Positions 7,661 through 9,837 of a stretch of 9,837 nucleotides of DNA are shown here, piece after piece. Source of the stretch: an uncultured Alphaproteobacteria bacterium (GTDB lineage: Bacteria; Pseudomonadota; Alphaproteobacteria; Reyranellales; Reyranellaceae). The notes under the pieces were generated by a model that saw only the letters and a program-made list of their open reading frames with translations, made no database searches and had not been told where the DNA came from. Position 1 is the stretch's first letter, and every line of letters starts with the position of its first letter. The DNA lies in the NCBI GenBank assembly GCA_903929895.1, contig CAIYWM010000197.1:1-9837 (forward strand). Reading direction: 5' to 3'. A program made the translations under genes and the position numbers.

Positions 7661-7708
7661 GCTTCCGGCCCGATGGGGCGGTGCTTCCGGAAGATTGCCA
7701 GCTTCCGG
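7661..7708 (+). repeat. Three direct copies of GCTTCCGG
   Basis: The octamer GCTTCCGG occurs at 7661-7668, 7683-7690 and 7701-7708, between the LysR stop codon and the riboswitch. The copy starts are 22 and 18 bases apart, about two helical turns each. The second copy is part of a perfect 10-bp palindrome CTTCCGGAAG (7684-7693), and the third lies in the spacer of the promoter. They may be regulator half-sites or remnants of a short repeat family. The function is unknown. Confidence 0.5.
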
Positions 7709-7710
7709 GA
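7685..7710. repeat. Inverted repeat flanking the -35 box of the riboswitch promoter
   Basis: CCGGAAG (7687-7693) and CTTCCGG (7702-7708) are exact reverse complements separated by 8 bases. The pairing extends to T7685-A7710 through one T-G wobble. The 8-base loop contains the TTGCCA -35 hexamer (7695-7700). As DNA this could be an operator that blocks polymerase. As RNA from the LysR gene it could be a hairpin terminator, but only a broken T-run (GGTTTT) follows some 10 bases later, so a classical intrinsic terminator is doubtful. Confidence 0.5.
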
Positions 7711-7723
7711 CTGCCCTTATGGT
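7695..7723 (+). promoter_or_regulatory. Sigma70-like promoter of the FMN riboswitch-ribH2 transcript
   Basis: TTGCCA at 7695-7700 (5 of 6 to the -35 consensus) is followed, after exactly 17 bases, by TATGGT at 7718-7723 (4 of 6 to the -10 consensus). A start about seven bases downstream would fall near 7730, close to the 5' end of the aptamer's P1 stem at 7727-7735. The fit between predicted start and RNA element supports the call. Confidence 0.6.
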
Positions 7724-7726
7724 TTT

Positions 7727-7869
7727 CGCGTTCTCAGGGCAGGGTGAAACTCCCTACCGGCGGTATGCAGCGCGAGCTGCGAGCCCGCGAGCGCCTTCCG
7801 CAAGGAAGGGTCAGCAGATCAGGTGCGAGGCCTGAGCCGACGGTCATAGTCCGGATGAAAGAGAACGTG
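7727..7869 (+). promoter_or_regulatory. FMN riboswitch aptamer (RFN element)
   Basis: The RNA binds flavin mononucleotide and lowers riboflavin-pathway expression when flavin is plentiful. The RFN core is almost complete: TCAGGGCAGGGTGAAACTCC from 7734, CTACCGGCGGT from 7754, AGCCCGCGAGCG from 7782, GGTCAGCAGATC at 7809-7820, GAGCCGACGGTCATAGTCCG from 7834 and the closing GAGAACG. The closing stem P1 pairs 7727-7735 with 7861-7869 (9 bp, one G-U). Other stems visible are AGGG/CCCT (7741-7744 with 7752-7755), GCAGC/GCTGC with a GCGA tetraloop (7767-7780), CCTTCC/GGAAGG with a GCAA tetraloop (7794-7809), and TCAGG/CCTGA (7819-7823 with 7831-7835). It sits 79 bases before the ribH2 start, on the same strand. 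Confidence 0.97.
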
Positions 7870-7875
7870 TGTCCC

Positions 7876-7894
7876 GCTGCTCTTGTGGAGCAGC
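7876..7894 (+). promoter_or_regulatory. Stem-loop in the riboswitch expression platform
   Basis: GCTGCTC (7876-7882) pairs perfectly with GAGCAGC (7888-7894) around a 5-base loop, just after the aptamer closes. No run of T follows, so it is not a standard intrinsic terminator. It may be a spacer or folding-intermediate helix of the switch, which points to translational rather than transcriptional control. Confidence 0.45.
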
Positions 7895-7911
7895 AGGCTC
7901 GCGCGTGATCG

Positions 7912-7940
7912 CCTTGGGTGACGTGTCTGTTCGCCAAAGG
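7912..7940 (+). promoter_or_regulatory. Possible Shine-Dalgarno sequestering hairpin before ribH2
   Basis: CCTTGG (7912-7917) can pair with CCAAAGG (7934-7940), leaving one bulged A at 7936. The downstream arm covers the first part of the ribH2 ribosome binding site (AAGGAGA, 7937-7943), so the hairpin would hinder translation. Proteobacterial FMN riboswitches often work by hiding the ribosome binding site. The helix is short (6 bp with a bulge), and I found no clear alternative helix that would free it. Confidence 0.35.
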
Positions 7941-7948
7941 AGATTGCC

Positions 7949-8383
7949 ATGACACACACCCGCTACGCCTTCGTCAAAGCCAGGTGGCACGCCGACATCG
8001 TCGACCGCGCGCTCGATGGATTCCTCGAACTGATTCCCGCCGAGCAGGTGGACGTATTCGATGTGCCGGGGGCTTTCGAGTTGCCGTTGTTCTCACGCGA
8101 CCTCGCGGCAACCGGCAAGTATGCGGCGGTGGCCGCTGCCGCCTTCGTGGTCGATGGCGGAATTTATCGTCACGATTTCGTCGCCCAGGCCGTCGTCGAC
8201 GGGCTGATGCGCGCCGGGATGGATACGGGTGTGCCCGTCCTGTCGGTGTCGCTGACGCCGCATCACTATCAGGAGACCGACCACCACAACGGCATCTTCC
8301 GGGCGCACTTCGTCGAGAAGGGCCGCGAAGCCGCCCGCGCCGCGCTGATGATCGGCAAAGCCCGCGCTTCCATCGCGGCGTAG
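7949..8383 (+). CDS. ribH: 6,7-dimethyl-8-ribityllumazine synthase, type II (RibH2, Brucella-like)
   Basis: This enzyme condenses the ribityl-aminouracil with dihydroxybutanone phosphate to give lumazine, the riboflavin precursor, in the cytoplasm. The 144 residues match the type II group known from Brucella and rhizobia, which form decamers rather than 60-mers. Seen here are KARWHADIVD at 10-19 with the substrate-stacking Trp13, FDVPGAFELPL at 37-47, AAFVVDGGIYRHDFVAQAV at 64-82 with catalytic His75, and PVLSVSLTPHHYQE at 96-109. The GIYRHDF form of the active-site motif separates it from type I enzymes. The ATG at 7949 has AAGGAGA at 7937-7943 at good spacing. The gene stands alone behind its FMN riboswitch, with no ribD, ribE or ribBA beside it, so expression should fall when FMN is abundant. 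Alphaproteobacteria with this paralog usually carry another ribH1 in the main riboflavin cluster, which would be elsewhere in the genome. Confidence 0.97.
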   Translation: MTHTRYAFVKARWHADIVDRALDGFLELIPAEQVDVFDVPGAFELPLFSRDLAATGKYAAVAAAAFVVDGGIYRHDFVAQAVVDGLMRAGMDTGVPVLSVSLTPHHYQETDHHNGIFRAHFVEKGREAARAALMIGKARASIAA

Positions 8384-8398
8384 GCGGCCGACGGGAGA

Positions 8399-8929
8399 TC
8401 AGGCGGGAACGTAGGTCAGCCTGATCACGTCCTCGCCGATCCGGTCATGGGTCATGAGGCGAAGCGGCGGCCGGGGGCCGCCGAAGTAGGGTGTGCCGTG
8501 CCCGAGCACGACCGGGTGCAGGTAGATCCGGTACTCGTCGATCAGGCCGAGTCCGGTGAGGCTTTGCGCCAGGGTCGGGCCGGCGACTTCGATCTCGCCC
8601 TCGCGCTCGGCCTTCAGCCTGGGGATCGCGTGCTCGAGATCGCCCCGGATGAGCGTGGCGTTGGGGCCGACCGAGTCCAGCGAGCGCGAGACCACCCATT
8701 TCGGCTGCCGCCGCCACGCCGCTGCAAAGGCGCGTCGCTCGTCATCCCAGTCGGGCTGATCGTCGTCCCAGTAGCGCATCAGCTCGTACACGTGGCGGCC
8801 GTAGACACTGCCCGCCTGCGCCTCCGCCTCTTCGATGAAATGGCGGAAGAGCGCCGGGCTCGGCCCGAACGACATATGGTCGACATAGCCGTCCAGCGAC
8901 TGGTTCATGCCGAAGACGAGTCTGGCCAC
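8399..8929 (-). CDS. Dihydrofolate reductase-family protein (RibD C-terminal-like domain)
   Basis: This 176-residue protein has the RibD-C/DHFR fold, presumably an NADPH-dependent cytoplasmic reductase of unknown substrate. Landmarks are RLVFGMNQSLDGYV at 3-16, YGRHVYELM at 43-51, KWVVSRSL at 77-84, EIEVAGPTLAQSL at 112-124 (the NADP-binding region, with AG where many members have GG) and LIDEYRIYLHPVVLGHGTPYF at about 129-149. It lacks a deaminase domain, so it is not a full RibD. The start is GTG at 8929, supported by AAGGAG six bases upstream; the ATG seven codons in would remove the first beta strand. It converges on ribH2 with 15 bp between stop codons, so the riboswitch does not control it. 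The next gene upstream on this strand ends 67 bp away. Free-standing members of this family are widespread and mostly uncharacterised; a riboflavin role is not shown. Confidence 0.9.
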   Translation of the reverse strand: MARLVFGMNQSLDGYVDHMSFGPSPALFRHFIEEAEAQAGSVYGRHVYELMRYWDDDQPDWDDERRAFAAAWRRQPKWVVSRSLDSVGPNATLIRGDLEHAIPRLKAEREGEIEVAGPTLAQSLTGLGLIDEYRIYLHPVVLGHGTPYFGGPRPPLRLMTHDRIGEDVIRLTYVPA

Positions 8930-8996
8930 GCTGGGCTCCTTTCCTTGCGCGTGAGGCGATCAGTCGAGGCGTAGCCTGCCCTTCACCTCTCTGCAT

Positions 8997-9837
8997 TCAG
9001 CGTTTCGAGCTTCTGCGAATCGACAATTGCAAAACCTTGTTCCGCAGCGCCCCCACGAGCGGGTTGGCAAGACGCATAAGGCTGCCGAAAGAATCGCCGG
9101 CGCTTTGGCCGCCGAGAGAGGGCTGGAAACGAGACAGGAATTCCCGAATGACAATCTTGCCGTAGGCGTCATTCAAATGATCCACGTCGGGCTTCGTCCA
9201 GGTCGGGAGGCGATATTCATCCTTCGACAGGAGTGGCGAGGCGAGAGTCGCCTTGGGCTGCTCCAGCAAGATCAGATTTTCAGCGGCCAGGCTGCGGCAC
9301 GCTTCGTCATAGGCTGCGCGAAGAGAAGGTCCATCGATCGCTGCAGCGGCCACTTCAATGCCCTCCGGGGACTTGTCCAGCGTCAGGATGATTTCGGAGG
9401 GGGCAGGGGTGGGCGCCAGCCAGATCACCTTGTCGGTGATCCGGCGGAGCTTGCCAACGAGGGCCATTGCCACTGAGGCCTTCAACCGGTCGCTCACGGT
9501 ATCCTGGAAACAGGCATCGGAAACCAGCTGAAACCTGCCCTCCTCTCCCTTGTGAGAATCGGCCCGCCATCTCGAGTAGAGTCCGGTGACGGTCCTCACC
9601 CCGCATCCCAGGCCCACGACGCAAAGCGCGTCGTAGTCGGCAGGCACCAGCTCGCGTCGGCCGCCAGAGGTGGTCTCGATCCACCGCGCGACCTCCTCGT
9701 TCTTGAAGACGAGCCGGTCACCCTGCGGTTCACCGCACTCCAGTTGGGTTCCCCGCGCGGCGAAAAACACGAGTTCGACGTCCGGGTAGGCCTTGCCGAG
9801 AGAATTCCAGGCGCGCTTCCAGCAAAAAAGATGAGAG
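8997..9837 (-). CDS. Protein of unknown function, possibly SGNH-hydrolase-like (N-terminus beyond the right edge)
   Basis: The reading frame is open from the right edge to the TGA at 8997, giving 279 visible residues. A GTG at 9770 could be read as a start, but the upstream residues continue sensibly (SHLFCWKRAW, then AYPDVELVFFAARG), so the true start is almost certainly outside the window. I do not recognise the family with certainty. Hints of an SGNH hydrolase are the initial Ser-His followed by an alternating helix and strand, a GLGCG turn after a hydrophobic strand near residues 75-79, and a late DVDHLNDAYG around 217-226 whose Asp-x-x-His matches the SGNH catalytic block. No signal peptide or membrane segment is visible. 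Base composition is lower in GC than neighbouring genes: lines 9001-9060 and 9481-9540 each count 34 G/C of 60, against 43 of 60 at 5281-5340 and at 8281-8340. It lies upstream of the DHFR-family gene on the same strand with a 67-bp gap. Confidence 0.75.
   Translation of the reverse strand, partial: SHLFCWKRAWNSLGKAYPDVELVFFAARGTQLECGEPQGDRLVFKNEEVARWIETTSGGRRELVPADYDALCVVGLGCGVRTVTGLYSRWRADSHKGEEGRFQLVSDACFQDTVSDRLKASVAMALVGKLRRITDKVIWLAPTPAPSEIILTLDKSPEGIEVAAAAIDGPSLRAAYDEACRSLAAENLILLEQPKATLASPLLSKDEYRLPTWTKPDVDHLNDAYGKIVIREFLSRFQPSLGGQSAGDSFGSLMRLANPLVGALRNKVLQLSIRRSSKR

Noticed and set aside
8384..8398. Terminator between the convergent ribH2 and DHFR-family genes
   Set aside because: The 15-bp gap holds no inverted repeat or T-run.
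9768..9770. GTG at 9770 as the start of the right-edge gene
   Set aside because: The frame stays open to the edge with plausible residues upstream, and no ribosome binding site precedes this GTG, so the gene is treated as 5'-truncated by the window.

Overview
The window is high-GC, densely packed bacterial chromosome. The gene types suggest an alphaproteobacterium: a Brucella/rhizobial-type lumazine synthase (RibH2) behind an FMN riboswitch, a tripartite-tricarboxylate (Bug-type) binding protein next to an acyl-CoA dehydrogenase, and a unimodular QueF. This placement is inferred from gene families, not from a marker gene. No rRNA, tRNA, CRISPR array, insertion sequence or phage gene is visible.

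Layout, left to right. (1) On the minus strand, queF (870-412) runs into queG (412 to the left edge, partial) with a TAATG stop/start overlap; both act in queuosine tRNA modification. (2) Diverging from queF across only 28 bp is an adrenodoxin-reductase-type ferredoxin-NADP+ reductase (899-2083). It is followed on the same strand by an orphan ABC-type peptide/solute-binding protein (2184-3767). (3) Tail to tail with that, on the minus strand, is a two-gene unit: an AidB-like acyl-CoA dehydrogenase (6595-4787), then a Bug-type periplasmic binding protein (4758-3778). (4) A LysR-type regulator (6701-7654) diverges from the dehydrogenase. The shared 105-bp gap is AT-rich and holds a LysR-type T-N11-A inverted repeat. 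(5) After the LysR gene come a good sigma70-like promoter, a complete FMN riboswitch aptamer (7727-7869) and ribH2 (7949-8383). (6) On the minus strand at the right are a RibD-C/DHFR-fold reductase (8929-8399, GTG start) and, open at the right edge, a protein of unknown function with faint SGNH-hydrolase features.

Working together: queF-queG and the riboswitch-ribH2 unit are housekeeping cofactor and tRNA-modification functions. The LysR / acyl-CoA dehydrogenase / Bug-protein block looks like a small regulated uptake-and-catabolism module for an unidentified carboxylate. The ferredoxin reductase could in principle feed electrons to QueG, but only its position hints at this.

I do not see a convincing undescribed system here. 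The points most worth a second look are regulatory: the inverted repeat around the -35 box of the riboswitch promoter, the possible Shine-Dalgarno sequestering hairpin before ribH2, the paired CATG start sites between queF and the reductase, and the unrecognised right-edge protein.
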